Below, piece after piece: positions 35,561-49,470 of a stretch of 64,000 bases of DNA. Made by a program: the position numbers and the translations under genes. Below the pieces are notes generated by a model. It searched no databases. It was not told where the DNA came from and saw only the letters and a program-made list of their open reading frames with translations. Source of the DNA: Geosiphon pyriformis (Eukaryota > Glomeromycota > Glomeromycetes > Archaeosporales > Geosiphonaceae); the NCBI GenBank assembly GCA_016748015.1, contig JAAOMT010000198.1:300894-364893 (forward strand), given 5' to 3'. Position 1 is the stretch's first letter. The number at the start of each line of letters is the position of its first letter.

Positions 35561-36304
35561 AAGAAAAAAAAAACTTATAAAACACTTTTTTTAAGTGTTA
35601 ATGACTTGGTTTTAGAATACTATTTAAACAGAAATAAAGTATATGATAATAAATTTTCTAGCCAATAGAAAAAACTTTTTATAATTAACAAAATTTTAAA
35701 CAATAATTTTTATATCTTACAAAATTAATATAGAACAATCTTTAATAATTGTTTTGTTTATGGTATATAACTTAAGAAATATTACAAACAATTTAATTAG
35801 TTATCTGTTGTAGTAATACTGATTCAAATAATTAGCAAAAATCAAATATAAATAAATAAACTATTCTTTAAACAGAGATATCTTTAATTAATATGAACAA
35901 TTATTTCTTGAATTAAAATATTTAAAACATTTTTTATACTCTTCATAAGTATTGGATCAAAAATTATCTAAATGTTATTTTAACTATTAGAAAACAGACA
36001 ACTATAACTAATAACAATAGAACATATATTGTTATTAAACCAAAAAAAACTACTACCAAAAAAGAAAAAATCAGTAGCAAAATAGATAAGTATATACTTA
36101 AAAGTATAACAATAAGCATACTAATATCTTTTAATACAATTAGAAAAACAATTAAAAAAATTTTGCCCATAGACAAAAATCTGTTATATAGAAGACAATT
36201 AAAGCTTTATAATTTACTTGGTAAAATTATAGAAGACTTAAACTTATGAAAAAAACAACTTCAAAGATATAAGTAGAAATTCTGAATATTATACAGTTAG
36301 ATAT

Positions 36305-37709
36305 TATTACTAGAAAATTTTCATGCTTTTTAATGCAAAAATTACAACACATACAATGAAAATTAACATCAAAATCATGTAAAAAAAACTTATATCATTG
36401 CACTTAATCAACAAAATCAGCTGGCAATCTGAAAATAAATATTTAGCAATTAATTCAATTACAACAAAGAAATATGGCACAATCTAACAGTTTAACTAAG
36501 TTGAATACAAAGAAATCTTGGCAAACTAAAAAACACCAATGGAAATAAATAATTGATGCATGTAATCAGATAACAACAGACTTTGTTATATTCCAAAATT
36601 TCCATATGTCTTATTTAGAACAATCCAACATTCTAGATCTGTAATTAATAATTAAAAATGGTTATCAAGAAATATAATCAATTGATTTACTTCTAATTAT
36701 GTTGATCATAATCACAATTGGTATTATTAATTTATGATTAATGTTTTAGATCCAGCTATCTAAATCTGATTATCTAAATTACTAGCTCTTGGATAAATAA
36801 CAAGTCAAATAAGCTTATCATAAATTAATTAATTCAATGTATATAAATAATTGATGTATTTAAATAGTTCTAATATAGTATGTAGATCTAATGTAATTTA
36901 GCTATATATACAGCTTTTCTGTTAGCTCAAAAAAGTATCAGTTCAATACTAAGCCAATTCTTTGTTATAGTTTTATAGTGAGCAATTAGTTCTTTCTTCT
37001 ACTTTTTATTCTTTTTTTTTTCTTTCTATGCTTTAAATACTTGTTATCACAATCTCAAATATGCTTTTCCATATTTTTTATCACTATTTGGAATCATGTT
37101 GTTTATAATCATTTACCTACTTGTTATTATTATTTCAAGTTGTTTTATTACTTCCAATTTTTTAAATCATGTATTATTACTATTTTATATTAAGTTTTGT
37201 TTTACCAAACAAGTTGTTAAATATAAAAAAATAAGTAATAAAATATTATATTGTTAAAGAGTGGTCTCAACAATAAAAAGTTTAATCAAAAATCTATTTC
37301 AGTTATGTTTAACTTTTATAATCCTTTTTATAATTTCTATAACTTCATTTTCAAAGTGATTATTTGAACACCACACTCTTTTGACAATTAATTGAAAAAA
37401 TTCTGGTTATGTATTTATTAAAGTAGTTGGTTTTACTTCTGTTGTTAATTGTGTTTCTGATACATATAAAAAAATGTAACTTTTTTTTTTAAAAATACTT
37501 AAGACTAATTTTTGCTTAAAAACAAATAATAATAACAATACTTTCTTTCACTTTTTATGACTTTATTATGTACTTTTTTTTGCTCTCCCACCTACTAAAA
37601 TAGTCTATATACCCATTATATATTATAGTCAATAACATAATTATGGTAATGTGTATTACTAGTTGAGCTAAAAAATGTTTCCAAATAATAACAAAAACCA
37701 TTGATAACA
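36305..37709. repeat. LTR-like direct repeat, copy 1
   Basis: 1405 bp, begins TATTACTAGAAAA (from an ancestral TGTTACTGG by G to A) and ends GATAACA. It aligns from end to end with 37850-39259. It contains no gene; a short hydrophobic frame in the second copy is not convincing. It is either the 3' LTR of the decayed element upstream or the first LTR of a separate short element. Confidence 0.7.
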
Positions 37710-37849
37710 TATGGTGTCTCTTGTTGTCAATATAGAGACAACTATAAACATTTTAATAATCTTTAGATATTTCAAAGACTTTGATCTTCTCTAGAAAAGA
37801 AGAAAAATTTAACAATTTGCAAGAGCTCATTTTTCAAAGATGGAAAAAA
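37710..37849. other. Short internal region between the two LTR-like repeats
   Basis: 140 bp. It starts with a primer-binding-site candidate TGGTGTCTC at 37712-37720, immediately after the first repeat, and ends in a polypurine-tract candidate AAAGATGGAAAAAA at 37836-37849, immediately before the second. These are the two sites a retroelement needs for replication. No coding capacity. Confidence 0.55.
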
Positions 37850-39259
37850 TGTTATTGGAAAATTTTCATGCTTTTTAATACAAAAATTACAACACATACA
37901 ATGGAAATTAACATCAAAATTATGCAAAAAATGTCTACATTATTGCACTTAATCAACAAAATCAGCCAGCAATCTGAAAATAAATGATCAGTAATCAATT
38001 CAATTACAACAAAGAAATATGGCACAATCTAATAATTTAACTAAGTTGGATACAAAAAAATCTTGGCAAACTAAAAAACACCAATGAAAATGAATGATTG
38101 ATGCATGTAATCAGATAATAACAGGCTTTGTTATGCTCCAAGATTTTTATATGCCTTATTTAAAACAATTCAAGATTTCAGATCTGTGATTAATGGTTAA
38201 AAATAGTTATCAAGAAATGTAATCAATTAATCTATTTCTGATTATGTTGATCATAATCACAATTGGTATTATTAATTTATAATTAATGTTCTAGATCCAG
38301 TCATTTAAATCTGATTATTTAAATTACTAGCTCTTAAATAAATAACAAATTAAGTAAGCTTATCATGAATTAATTAATTCAATGTATATAAATAATTGAT
38401 ATATTTAAATAATTCTAATATAGTATATAGATTTAATGTAATTTAGCTATATATATAGCCTCTCTGTTAGCTTAGAAAAGTATTAGTTCAATACTGAGTC
38501 AACTCTTTGCTATAGTTTTATAGTGAGCAGTTGGTCTTTTTTTCTACTTTTTATTCTTTTTATTCTTTTTTTTATGCTCTAAATACTTGTTATTACAATC
38601 TCAAGTATGCTTTTCCATATTTTTTATTACCATTTGGAATCACATTGTTTATAATCTTTTGCCTACTTGTTATCACTATTTTAAGTTGTTTTATTACTTC
38701 CAATCTTTTAAATCATGTGTTATTACTATTTTACATTAAGTCTTGTTTCACCAAACAAATTGTTAATTATAAAAAAATAAATAATAAAATATCATGTTGT
38801 TAGAAAATAGTCTTAACAATAAAAAGTTTAATCAAAAATCTATTTCAGTTATGTTTGACTTTTATAATCCTTTTTATAATTCTTATAACTTTATTTTCAA
38901 AGCAAACATTTGAACACCATACCTTTTTAACAATTAATTGAAAGAATTCTGGTTATATATTTATTAGAGTAGTTGGTTTTATTTTTGTTGTTGGTTGTGC
39001 TTCTAATACATATAAAAAGATGTGACTTTTCTTTCCCTTTTAAAATATCTAAGACTGGTTTTTGTCCAAAAACAAATAATAATAACAATACTTTCTTTTA
39101 CTTTTAATGACTTTATTATGTATCTTTTTTTGTTCTTCTACCTACTAAAATAGTCTATACACTTATAATATATTATAGTTAATAGCATAATTATGGTAAT
39201 GTGTATTACCAGTTAAGCTAAAAAATGTTTCCAAATAATGACAAAAACCACTGATAACA
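37850..39259. repeat. LTR-like direct repeat, copy 2
   Basis: 1410 bp, begins TGTTATTGG and ends CTGATAACA, so the termini form the inverted repeat TGTTA/TAACA. It differs from copy 1 mostly by transitions. The base pairs just outside the pair, ATAT (36301-36304) and ATGT (39260-39263), could be a worn 4-bp target duplication. Confidence 0.7.
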
Positions 39260-40450
39260 ATGTCTTAAGAATTTTAACTATTGTTAAAAGAGCCAAAACT
39301 TTTATACAAAAATTTGGTTTGTTGAATATAAAGCTTATTTTACTTTAAATATTATATATTTTATTTATAAAAAATTTCAACAAATTAGTTAGTTTCGAAT
39401 TAGATAAAATTCTTTAATTAAATTATTTCATAAATAATTTTGTCAGAGTTTAATCTCTTTAAAAAAGATAATATTATGATTAAAAACCATATTTTTTATT
39501 AATTATTACATATATTAGTCATTAATATTACATAATTAGCCACCTTATTTTTAAATAGTAATTAATTAACTTAATTATTAACTTAATCAATAATCTGATT
39601 ATTAATTTGACTGTTGATCTAATTATTGATTACTTTTAATAACTATATAAGTAATAAATCTCTTAACTGTAAAAAAACATAATCAAAGTAATAAAATAAA
39701 ACCAATTATTAATTACTTTCTCTTATATTGCTTATTTTCTTTTCTTTACTTTTAAAAATTTAAATATCTTAAGATAAAAAATTACTTGTTGGTATTTATA
39801 TACTTTATCTTTTCTCTTTTTTGATTTGTATTGTTAGAATTAGTCTGAAAAGTAATTGCTTGTTCTTGTAATTTTTTGAATAAAAAAATAATTGAAAAGC
39901 ACAATAATACTTGTTATTGATTTTAAGAATTACTGAATTAAAACATAAAATAATAATAGTAGTATTATCTTATTAACAATTATGAACTATTTTTTTATCT
40001 TTAAATTTTTAAAAAAGATTTATAACTGTAATTTTTATAAGACTAATTATACATATTGAATTTTTACTTATTCAATTCACTTTTTTATTGTAATTCTCTC
40101 TTTAATTTATTTCATTACTTTACAATTCTGTTTTTTTTTGCTATTTATTAGTTTGTTACTCCAATTCATAACAATATAAAAGACTTAACTAAAACTTTTA
40201 GATTATAAAATCTTTAAAAATTACTATCATCAACAACTATTGAACACTAAGCTGTAAATTCGTTATTTGTTTTAATATCCCAAATAATTATTTGTAACAA
40301 TATTATGACTATATTTTATCAAGTTTATTCATAAAACTATTCATATAGAAAAGATGTTAAATTATACTGTTTTATACTATATTAATTTTTTAATTACCAA
40401 AAAAAGTTGAAAAAATACTTTATTACTTTTTTTTATTCAGATAAAAAATT
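39260..40450. repeat. Spacer, then truncated right arm of the fold-back element
   Basis: 39260-39470 shows nothing recognisable. About 39470-40190 matches 30375-31080, the right arm and part of the loop of the element at 29506-31075, and ends CTCCAATTCATAACA. The left arm is absent. 40190-40450 is AT-rich without a gene. Confidence 0.6.
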
Positions 40451-43015
40451 ATTTAAATAATATAAACAATAATTATATTAAATTATTTACTAATAATATT
40501 GCAAATTTAAATTTTATATTATTAATTAATATTAAAAAAATGTTTTTTATAATTAATAACAAAATAGTTTCTAAGAATACATATTATTTTATAAAAAATT
40601 TATTTAATTTATTTAATTTTATAAAATAAAAATATGTATATATTTTATAATTTTAAATAGCATATAATTTATTAATTAATTAAAATATAAAAATACAATT
40701 TAATTTAAATATTAAACTATAATTTTTTTTTATTTCTTAATTATAAAACTTTCTAAAACTTCAAGTTATAAAAAATTTAGTTCTTTTTTTAAGAATACTT
40801 TATGACTTTATAAGACTAATACTTATTTAAAATTAACAAAAAAATTATCAATTGAATTAATAAATCACTTTTATTTAGCTAATTATTTTTGTTATCTTGG
40901 ATGTTGGTTTTTTTTTGTATAATAAAATTAATAAAAGTATTAAAAAATATGTATTACAAATAAAACAACAAAAATAAATATAATTGTTTGTAATTAAAGA
41001 ATAATAAACATTATATTTAAATATTTTCACTTTTTTATAATACTCTAATATGTAAAGCAAATTTAAGTAATAACCATCTTTTTTTTTGTTACAGATAGAA
41101 AAAACTTATTATTTTTTATAAAAAAAATAACTGCTTTTTTATATTATTTAGGTAAGCAACAGAAAATATTTTTATATTTTTTGATATTAAAAGAATATTA
41201 ACATATTTTGGTATAATTTTTTAGTATTGTTAAGACACAAATTTATTGGTATTTTTTTATTATACTTTGAAAATATGATATTAACAAAAAAAAAGTTTTT
41301 TTATTAGTATATTATATTATAACTGCTTTTTAAAGATAGGATTTTGTTTTCAAAAAGCAAACAAGATCTCTTCAACATAATAAAAGTTTTTTATTGCAAG
41401 CTCTAAATTAATTACTTGGTTCTAAAAATTAAGATAAGAATCATATTTTATTAATTAATAATATTATTTTAGCAAGTTTTTAAAAAAGTATTGTCATATT
41501 ATACTTAATTAAATTATATGTCAATTAACCAAAAACATGTATTTTAACTAAAAAATAATCAAAATTAAATGCACAAAATATTTTATAATATTCAAAAATG
41601 ATTTTATATGGTAAAAATTTTTGTCTGGGCCTTTATTAACTAAAAAAATTCAGATAAGTTTGATTTAACTATTAATTTTCAATATTTTATTAAAATAAAT
41701 ATTTTATGTTAATAAATTTAAGTTACTTATATAAATAATAAAGTTTGTATTAACTTTATATTGTAAATAAATAAAAATTATAATTGATTATTGCAAAAGA
41801 TATTATTTATATTACTTGAATTTATTAGCAAATAAATCAATAAAATTAATTTTTGCTGTATGTTAATTAAAAAATTATAATCCAATAGTATAATTGGCTC
41901 TTAAAAACTTTGCATGATTTGAAAAGTTTTTTCAATTGTAAAAATACCAAAAGAAATTTTGGTTTTGTTATTCTATAAAATAATTACAGATTAAGTAAAA
42001 ATTAAAACTGCAAATTGTTTAACTTTTTTCATTGAAACAAGACAATAGTATTTATCAAAGTATTTTTTTCATTTTATAAAACAAAAACAATTACAATATT
42101 GACTAAATAGTAATAAGCTTTTGTTAATATTGTAGTTAATTAATATGGCAATAAATAATTATTTAGAATAATACAAAAAAAATATTTATTATATTTTGAA
42201 TTTAAAGCTTTATAAAAATAATTAATAGTTTTAACTTTTATAATTTCTTTTTTTTTTGTCTGTAGCTTCAAATTTAATACATTTATAAATATATTTATAT
42301 AATTCTGAATATTAAATTAAAAAAAATAGGCAATTAAGTAAGTTATATTTTATAACTTTTTAATGTTTTTTTAAGATTTTTGCTTTTTTTGTACAATTTT
42401 TATTTTGGTATTTTGCATAATACTTTAATTTTTTTAGTCTTATTATGCAAAATTTCCTTAAGATTTGTAATATAGATCAAAAAATTATCCCAAATTTCCA
42501 TGTTAGTAATAAAATTATAGATTTGTTGAAGTTTAATAAACTTTTTATTATTTGTGTTAATGGTTTTTACAGTTTTTTTCTGTGTTAAAACATTAAGAAA
42601 AGTTATGTTATCTATAATAATCTCTTTAATTGTTTTTGAAATAATTAAAGTTAAGATGGTTTAAATAGTTTTAAAGTTTTGAAATAATAGTATTGATTGT
42701 AAAAAATGCAAAAATCTTGAATTAAAATTGAAATTGTTAAATATTTTTTAATTTTCTTTTCAATTTTTTGCAAAGATTTATGCCAAATTTCTTTCTATAT
42801 ATTAGTATACTTGGTATATAAATTGAACTTTTAATATGTTAAATTTTTTGTGTTTACTATATAACTATATCCAAATATATTACAAAATCTCTAGTGTTAA
42901 TTTGTAAAAGTTTTATAAATATAAAACTTATTATATTATAATATAGTTAAAAAAACTTGTATATTAAAAAAATTTAGCAATAAATAAAATCAAAAATACA
43001 ATATTAAAAATATAA
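40450..43015 (-). repeat. Repeat F, copy 2, first block
   Basis: In reverse complement this aligns with 205-1639 and 5002-5685 as one uninterrupted sequence, so it is the version of F without hAT copies 1 and 2. The unoccupied hAT site lies near 41.42-41.43 kb. LINE B interrupts F at 43015. Confidence 0.7.
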
Positions 43016-43159
43016 AAAACTTCTCTTTTTCTTACTTCCACAAATTCTCAAAAAGCATTTTTCTGAAGAAGTTTTTTATTTTTTCCTTGTTAGTATTTCA
43101 CAATTTTTCTTTCTAATAACTTTTTTTTTGTGAATTTGAAGGTTACTTCTAATAGCAAC

Positions 43160-45000
43160 ATGTCTAAAAAAAAGGCACCAAAGAATGTTTTTTATGGTCC
43201 TGCAGGTGATTCTTTTTCACAGAAAAAAAGAGTTGTGCTTGGAAATGTTAAACATTCTGGTGATAAAAAAAATATCTCTCTGAACATGTCTGAGCTTGAT
43301 AACAATGTGTTTTCTGATGTGGATCGTCTGTTTGGTAATGAAAAAAGTACTAATATAAATGGCATTAATGTTGGATCTCTTCTGGGTTCAGCTGCCAATA
43401 CTCTTAAAGCAAAGTGTGTCAATACTGGTGCTGGTTTTGGTTCCCTGCTTGGTTCTTCCAACTTTGACATAAATGATGATGATGAAGTATCTCTTCCTTT
43501 TAGCCTTTCAATCTCTCTGAATAAAAAGTGGGTTGATTCCAAAATTATCAAAATTCAGGTGAAAGTCTCAGCTAGGAAATCATTTGCTTTGGACATTAAT
43601 CTCTTGGCTGTGAAAAGAAAATTGGTGACAGCAAAAACCCAACTCATTAGAAAGATTTTTTCAACAATCAATGGTTTTGAGAGGGCCACTACCTCCTCAA
43701 AATTTGAAAAAATTATTCAATTAATGTTTACTTCTGAGAAAAACTTGATTAAGACTACATCATTGGCCAAAAAGAAGAGGATCATTGTAAACAGCAATCT
43801 CAAGAAACAAGGAATTTGTTCAGATTAAAAGAAATTCCCATGGATACACCAAAGGAAATGATCGTCGCTGCTCTAGCTAAGTTTGGCGAAATTAAGTCAA
43901 TCAAAATTCAATTGATTGGAATGTGGCAAAAAGCTGTGGTAGAATTTGCTGAACTAGATCAGACTAAATGTTTGGCTATTAAATGGTCCTTTTTAATTAA
44001 TAAAAACTCAATACATATGGCTATAACTGTGAAAGATCACAATACTTGGGCATCTAGGAATCAATTTAGAGCTTTGCTGTTTACTCTGCTGATGAGAACA
44101 ACTGCTCATGATCTGGGCACTCTTTTGGATAAGGTTGGTGAGAAAACCTGCATCATCAATTATTCATTGAATTCTGGTAACTGGGTTTGTTATGCTGTGG
44201 TTGGTTTTGAATCTGAAGAGAATTTGGAGTCTGTATATCACACTAAGCCAATATATGGTGGTGTTAAACTTTTTTGGGCTAGGTTGAATTTGGTTCATTA
44301 TGAGAATTGTGGACATTTTAGTCATTCTACTGTAGAGTGTAATGTACTAATTGTATCTGGTATTAGATCTTCAAAGTCTGTTAAAAGGGTTGCTTCAGAA
44401 GAGCATCATCTTCAGCTGGCAAAACTGTATGCAAAAAAGGGTGTTCCCATCTCCTGTCTTGCTGTTTTTGGTAGCAGGTCTTGGGTGCAAGTGGTTTTAC
44501 TTGCTTCTTCTTCTGATGATTCTCTTTTTGGTTTGGGTTCTGGATCTAGATTTTCTTCTCTTGGTATTTTGCATAATAAAGGGAGCACACTAGTTGATCA
44601 TGTTGATTCCTCAATAAATAATCATTTAACTTCACTAGAATGCTCTTTGAAATTGCTGGCTGATCAGGTGTCAAATATATTGTGCAGGTTGAATGGCATG
44701 GAGTTGGTGTCTCTGATGTCTGCCTCTAATATTAGACTGCCAATTAGTTCTGCTTCTGTAAAATTGGTGTTAGATGCTGATATAGTTCTGAATGTCTTAC
44801 AGCTGTCGCTTTTTCCTCTATTTCTTGTTGTTAAAGGCAAGACTGTGAATTTGGGTTTGAGTAGTTCAAAGGTTTTTATTTTCAAGGTCAGCAGTTTGGA
44901 ATCTAAGATAATAGCTCTTGAAGTTTTTATTGGCTCAATTTTGGGGAAGTTAGATCTATTGTGTGTGAATTTGGGCTCTTTGGCACATTATTTACATTAA
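43160..45000 (+). pseudogene. LINE B ORF1, one frameshift
   Basis: ATG at 43160 (MSKKKAPKNVFYGPAG). The frame runs to 43828, and the continuing homology with LINE A ORF1 resumes in another frame from about 43816 to the stop at 45000, so one frameshift lies near 43820. An RRM-like stretch IVAALAKFGEIKSIKIQLI is followed by WQKAVVEF. The CCHC knuckle near 44300 has lost its first Cys (YENCGHFSHSTVEC; Tyr TAT in place of TGT). A coiled-coil part (SLECSLKLLADQVSNILCRL) and a second one near the end follow. Apart from the frameshift it has no stop. Confidence 0.75.
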
Positions 45001-48000
45001 TGAGTGAGCTCATTTAAAGAGTGGCTACATGTAATATTAGGGGTATGACAAATTTATCTAAACAGAATAATATTGTTTGTTGACATAAAGAGTTAGGCAA
45101 CATGATTTCTATTGTTACTAAAACAAAATTGAAATCTGATGTTAGACCTTAGATTATGAATAAGTTTGATGGAATTCAGATTTTTACTACTGGTTTGGAT
45201 GTTGGGTTTTGTGGTGTTAGAGTTACTATAATTATAGACACTTTTTTGGCTTGACATGTATTGAAAGTGGAGAAGATTCTTGGTTATTTAATTTCTGTAT
45301 GTCTTTTGTTTAAAAACAAGCTTTCAATTACAATCTTGGGTCTGTATGCTGGTACATCTGTTGGCACACATTTTGGTCAAGCTGCTAATATTAATTTTAT
45401 GGTTTCTAAGGTGGTTAATTCCAGCTCTTTTGTGATTTTGGGTGGTAATTTTAATGAAAATGGATCTCAAAAAAGTGCAAGTTTCAAGTTCTGTTTGGGG
45501 TTGGGCCTGGTTAACACTTTTGTTGGACATTCACTGGCTAAAGCTCCTACTTAGAGCAATTTTAGAGGTGTTAAAAAGGTAATTGATTTTATTCTAGTGA
45601 GTGGGAATTTGGCATCTGCTATTGCATCACATAAAGTTGATGATGTGTCTGAGTTCTTTAACACAAATCATAAGTCAGTTTTAGTTTCAATTGGTTTGGG
45701 TGGACTACTGGATGCCTGTCTTATTAGTATTCGCAAGCAAGCCAACTGAGATTGGTGAAAGTTTAAATTAAAGAATGCAGATGATGTTTAATGGTTAAGT
45801 TTTAAAGATCATTTATCTGCTGAGTTGTTGGTTAGATCAGACATGTTTGAAGAGGCAAGAGACAATGGTGACTTAAATACAATGTAGAAAATACTGGAGG
45901 AAGCTGTGATACAAGCTGCTAATACAGTTTTCTCTAAGATTTGGTATAGTGAGTACAACTGTTTGAGGAATAAACAATCTTCAAAATTCTTTAAATTAAA
46001 ACTGTTTGTCACAAAGATTGTGAAATGCTGAAATTCTGATAATCTATTGGATTTTAACTGTCTTGTTAAGGTCTGGTTGGCTATTGATGAAGTTGAAGCT
46101 TCCAAGATTAATAGTATGATTTTGACTAGTGTAAGCTCAATGGATTTGATTAAACATTTATCGGTAATAAGAAAAAAGTATCATAAATTCAAGTATTGCA
46201 AGTCTAAGATTGCTAAGGATACTACTATAAGAAAGACAATTGACCAGCATATGGAAAGATTTTGTTCTAACAAAGAAAGAATGATAAAGAGTGTTCTAAA
46301 ATGTCTATTTTACAAAATAGTTTTGGATCACTTAGTAGTGAATGATGAGCTGGTGTTTGAGCCTAATGAAATAAAGCTCAAGATTGATGAAATTATGGAA
46401 GGATGGACAAAAAAGTAATCAGTTCTTCCAAAAATGCCTGACCTTTGGTTTCAACAATATATGCTTCTAGATTATATAGATAGTAATGCCTTTTCTGGTG
46501 TGATGAATGAAATTGGTATGGAAGAATTGTCTTTGGTTGTTGATAATTTGCCAAATGATAAGACTGCTGGGTTGTTAGAGATACCTAATGAGCTTTGAAA
46601 GCATTGTGGTAAGGAGATTTTGGTCTGTTTATTGGGACTGTTAAATTTGTGCTTAAGCCAGGATGCAGTTCCTGATCTTTGAAAGAGAGCATGGATTTCA
46701 ATGATTCCAAAACTTTATGAGTAGAATGGTGTTTTGACAAATACTAGACTTATTGCATTAGTCAATACTGCATGTAAAATACTATCTAAAATTCTTTCTG
46801 ATCAGATATCTTTGGCTTGTAACAAGTTTAATGTTCTTTGTGGTAACAATTTTTTGGTGTTAAAGGGTACTTCAACCCAGTCTCCTATTTTTGCTATTGG
46901 ATTAGTTGTTGAAAATGCTCTGGAGAAAAACAGAGAATTTTGGTTAGTACTGCAGAATATGTACAAAGCTTATAATTCAGTAGACTGGCATCATTTGCAA
47001 GTGAGCTTGTATTGTATCAAAATATGTAAACATTTCATCAAATTTTTTGGTTATATCTATGAAAACTGGGTCAACTGAGTGATAACAGACTTTGGGCTAT
47101 TAGTAGACTACAGAATTCATAATGGGTTGGATCAGAAGGAGGTTTTTTCTCCATTATTTTGGAGAATCTTTTATGATCCACTTTTGTGTGAAGTAAAAAG
47201 ACATGAGCATTTATGTGGGTACAAAATTGATTCTAGGTTTATGGCAAAGTCTGGTAAAATTGAGCTGAGTGGTAAAAAAACTTCTTTTTTGGCTGCTGGT
47301 GCCTTTGTTGATGATACAATTTGGGTTGATAGTTGTTATACATCTATGCAGTATATTTTGAACATTGCAAATGAGTTTTTTGTGATCAATAACATCTTAA
47401 TCAATATTGATAAAACAGTAACTATTCCTATCAATTAAGAAATTAAAAATGTTTCACTGTCAATCAATAGATTGCTGATTTCAATTGCTAAAAAAAGTGA
47501 GTTATACCAGTATTTGAGCATCTTTCTATTAATTGAGAGTCTTTCTAAGCCCAGTGTGGCTCAAGTTCATGTGAATGTCAGGTTTTTTTCTAATGTAGTG
47601 TTGAGAAAGACTATCCTGGACAAGCAGTTTTGTTATTTGGTGTTGACGGTCTTGCAACCTATTGTTAATTATTATACACAATTCAGTTTTATTTTTTCAG
47701 ATGTGTATCACAAGTAAGATATTATGGTTAGAAAAAATCTTAGGGCCAAAGCTGGTTTACCATGTGACTTTTTCAATGAAATCTTGTATTACACTTTTTT
47801 GTATGATTTGAAGCCCTTTAAGCAAGTACAGTCTAAAGGGAAGCTGGCATCACTGATCTTGTTCTCTAATGAATGTGATATTCTTAGACACTTATTTGAT
47901 CATAGATTCTTGGATTTGCAAGTTCTGGAATGATCTCCTCTGAATCCTTTAAAGTTTTCTGTTAGGTTGTGTGTTAGTTCTGTGAACAATTTTTTGGCAG

Positions 48001-49470
48001 GGGTAGTAAAGATTTTTTTGGAAAATAGATTGTCATTAACAAACAATTTGCCTTGTGTTTTTTGTGGATCTGGTAACTTTCCGATGTCTGGTATCTTGGG
48101 TCAATCCATGTATTACAAATCTATTCTTTCATTAAAGCAATTTGATATAGTATTTGATAACAGAATTTTTAATAAGAAAGAGAAGTTGATGGACTGAAAA
48201 ACATTTTATTGTTGGAAGTGGTTAGACCTAAGGGGCCCAGTGCCTTGCTGATTTTCTTTAACATTTGATTTCTTGAACAAATCTGTTTTTTTGGAGGTTA
48301 AGACTATTGCTGCTATTGGAAAGAACATGCTGAGTGTTTTAGATTCTGATAGGTTTCTTGATGTTCGTGATAATTTATTGGAGGTGTGGTCTGATTGGAT
48401 TGAGATTTATACAGATGGATCCTTAAGATGTGCTGGTTCTGTTGAGATGGCAGGTGGAGCGGCTGCATACTTTTTAGCTGCAGATACAGGTATTGGAATT
48501 AGAGTGACTGGGCTTTTGTCTTCTATTTTGACTGAGTTGTAAGCTGTAGTATTGGCTTTAGAGTGTGTTCTATCTTTGTGCTCAGTGGTTTTGTACTTGG
48601 ATAGTCAATTTGCAATTGATGCTTGTATCTCCAAGGCTTCTGTTGCCATGCCCAACTTCCATAACCAATGTTAGATTGAAAGATTGCATATAGACAATCT
48701 TCTTGAAAGTAAAAATATTTCAATTAGGTGGGTAAAAGTTAAGAGTTATTTAGATGTGTTAGGCAACATTAGAGCTGATGCATTGGCTAATGAGGTGATT
48801 TCCTTATTTCTTTCTTTGCTGGTAAGAATTCAGAAAAAGTTTCTGGTCACTGAAGAAACTGCCATATCTGGCAATGTTTGTCATTTTGTTTGAGACTTAT
48901 ACTGGTCAATATGCTATGCCTGTTGGAAGACTGGTCCAGGTTTTGATATAATTCTGAACACTATGATTAAAAAAATAGATTGGGGGGCTACTGCAATAAT
49001 TTGGCACCTTAATTCACACATGCTTTCTGGATTTACCAGTAGAAAGTTAGCCAATTTGCATACATACTTGATAAAGACTGTTTACAGGCAGTTGTCAGTT
49101 GTGGTTAGAAAGAGGTTGTATAACAAAAGTTATCCTGGAGTGTTGTATTTGCTGTATAACAAAATGGAGTTATCTGATCATGTTTTTACTTGTTTTGGTA
49201 ACTTTGGTCTCCATGGAAACATTTTGTTTGAAGCTGCTAAAAAATGGATGTCAATGTCTGGTCTTATGAGTTCATCTACATCTGCTGTTTTGCATTTGCT
49301 TTTATTGTGTTCTTCGAATATAGGTCTCTATATGGCAGTTTGCAAGAGCTTTGTGATGAGAAATTGGTATGTTAAAGCTGTTTTAGTTTTTGAGGGGCAA
49401 AAAAAGACTGCTTTAGCCCTTGTAGAATATGTCAGGTTTGTGATAGAATTGTATTGCACTAGAGTATAGA
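45001..49470 (+). pseudogene. LINE B ORF2 (endonuclease, RT, RNase H), broken
   Basis: Domain by domain copy of LINE A ORF2. Endonuclease: GGNFNE (about 45440; the catalytic-site Asp of GGDFN is Asn), VIDFILVS and NTNH. RT: LQNMYKAYNSVDWHHL (about 46950), GLDQKEVFSP, and FVDDT at 47304-47318. RNase H: TDGS (48411-48422), the SILTEL helix, YLDSQ (about 48594) and GNIRADALA. The C-terminal zinc pattern near 49144 reads YLLYNKMELSDHVFTC, both leading Cys replaced by Tyr. About ten stop codons occur, many of them TGA or TAG in place of Trp or Gln. Confidence 0.8.

Larger units (their letters stand above)
31500..36304 (+). mobile_element. Decayed, internally deleted Ty3/gypsy retrotransposon
   Basis: Blocks in order: gag (31.56-32.6 kb), protease-like part (33.28-33.50 kb), a Cys-containing part (33.66-33.9 kb), reverse transcriptase (33.98-34.85 kb), integrase (34.98-35.55 kb) and a C-terminal tail to about 36.3 kb. 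The RNase H and the first half of integrase are missing: the text passes from the end of RT straight into the mid-integrase core within about 130 bp. Stops are frequent. No 5' LTR was recognised. The repeat starting at 36305 may be its 3' LTR, or part of a separate insertion. Confidence 0.7.

Noticed and set aside
38531-38803. 90-residue hydrophobic open frame inside the second LTR-like repeat
   Set aside because: Broken in the paired repeat at 36989-37260 and composed of AT-rich codons; nothing supports a protein.
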